From NCBI RefSeq assembly GCF_013177735.1, contig NZ_WOEZ01000032.1, positions 109,632 to 173,631 on the forward strand: a stretch of DNA of 64,000 bases, written 5' to 3'. Each line of letters begins with the position of its first letter. Within the stretch, counting starts at the first letter, position 1. The notes beneath the pieces are model-generated. The model saw only the letters and a program-made list of their open reading frames with translations, was not told the origin of the DNA and made no database searches. Origin of the DNA: Paraburkholderia elongata. GTDB lineage: Bacteria; Pseudomonadota; Gammaproteobacteria; Burkholderiales; Burkholderiaceae. Shown one piece after another: positions 63,803 to 64,000 of this stretch. The position numbers and the translations under genes were made by a program.

Positions 63803-64000
63803 TGGCCTGCGCGGCGCTTGGTTATATGCCTGCCGCGTTGGCCTTTCCTTGTTTTCTTATTGGTCTATTAGCGTCGCCCCTGTGCGGGGCAGGCACTTAC
63901 TTTCTTTGCCGCCGCAAAGAAAGTAAGCAAAGAAAGCGGCTCCAACCGCTAATTCTTAAGCGGGTCCCCTGGCTTGGAGGGGGTAGTGGTGCATCTGGAA
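63803..64000 (+). repeat. Third copy of the dispersed repeat, cut by the window edge
   Basis: From the GCGCGGCGCTTG region on, this matches the left arm at 46617. It is identical from GGTCTATTAGCG through the 14-bp hairpin (63896-63927) to the CTTGGAGGGG stretch, with small changes before and after. It starts ten bases after the gabT stop and continues past base 64000. Confidence 0.88.

Overview
The window looks like a chromosomal segment of a Burkholderiaceae bacterium, most likely Paraburkholderia. Supporting signs are the high G+C coding style, an flhDC pair, a ceoR-llpE-ceoAB-opcM type efflux locus, a DUF4148 secreted protein, a ~1,600-residue NAD-glutamate dehydrogenase, and many stand-alone catabolic clusters with their own regulators. 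No rRNA, tRNA, CRISPR array, prophage or intact insertion sequence was seen. Species assignment is inference from gene content only.

Layout. 1-6.2 kb: a penicillin-binding protein that runs off the left edge, then a LysR regulator divergent from a DHDPS-family aldolase/dehydratase and an amine-oxidase-type flavoenzyme. 6.2-12.0 kb: a quinate/shikimate catabolic cluster (TetR regulator, MFS carrier, quinate/shikimate dehydrogenase, type II dehydroquinase, and divergently a two-domain 3-dehydroshikimate dehydratase) leading to protocatechuate. 12.2-13.4 kb: three small genes. 13.4-19.4 kb: a hydroxyproline catabolic cluster (AraC regulator with PAS domain, three-subunit D-hydroxyproline dehydrogenase, hydroxyproline 2-epimerase, divergent pyrroline-hydroxycarboxylate deaminase). 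Its divergent promoter region carries two copies of a perfect 17-bp inverted sequence. 19.5-28.4 kb: an orphan response regulator, two MFS carriers, small metabolic genes, a RelE/HigB-type toxin-antitoxin pair, an XRE/MmyB-like regulator and a GNAT acetyltransferase. 28.4-30.2 kb: a YeeE/YedE pseudogene and flhDC.

30.3-35.8 kb: a five-gene translationally coupled sulfur-scavenging operon (methionine-type ABC transporter plus NtaA/DszA-type and DszC/SfnC-type flavin enzymes). It is preceded by a ten-residue cysteine-rich leader peptide (MTCPTCCCPR) with a good ribosome binding site, the most interesting signal in the window. 35.9-37.6 kb: a hipBA toxin-antitoxin pair. 37.7-45.9 kb: an RND efflux operon of the CeoAB-OpcM/BpeEF-OprC type with its LysR regulator; its LlpE-like hydrolase has Asp where the catalytic Ser should be. 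46.1-48.5 kb: a DUF4148 protein, a tiny ORF, a large inverted dispersed repeat whose hairpin shows compensatory changes, and a purine nucleoside permease. 48.7-56.6 kb: cation efflux protein, NAD-glutamate dehydrogenase, alpha/beta hydrolase and M14 carboxypeptidase. 56.7-59.7 kb: a phnCDE phosphonate transporter behind a Pho-box-like sequence. 59.9-64 kb: a DMT transporter, a GabR-like regulator divergent from gabT, and a third copy of the dispersed repeat running off the right edge.

Most operons here use 4-bp ATGA or 8-bp stop/start overlaps, so several start sites could be fixed from coupling. No computation or database search was run; names rest on recognised motifs, gene order and family knowledge.
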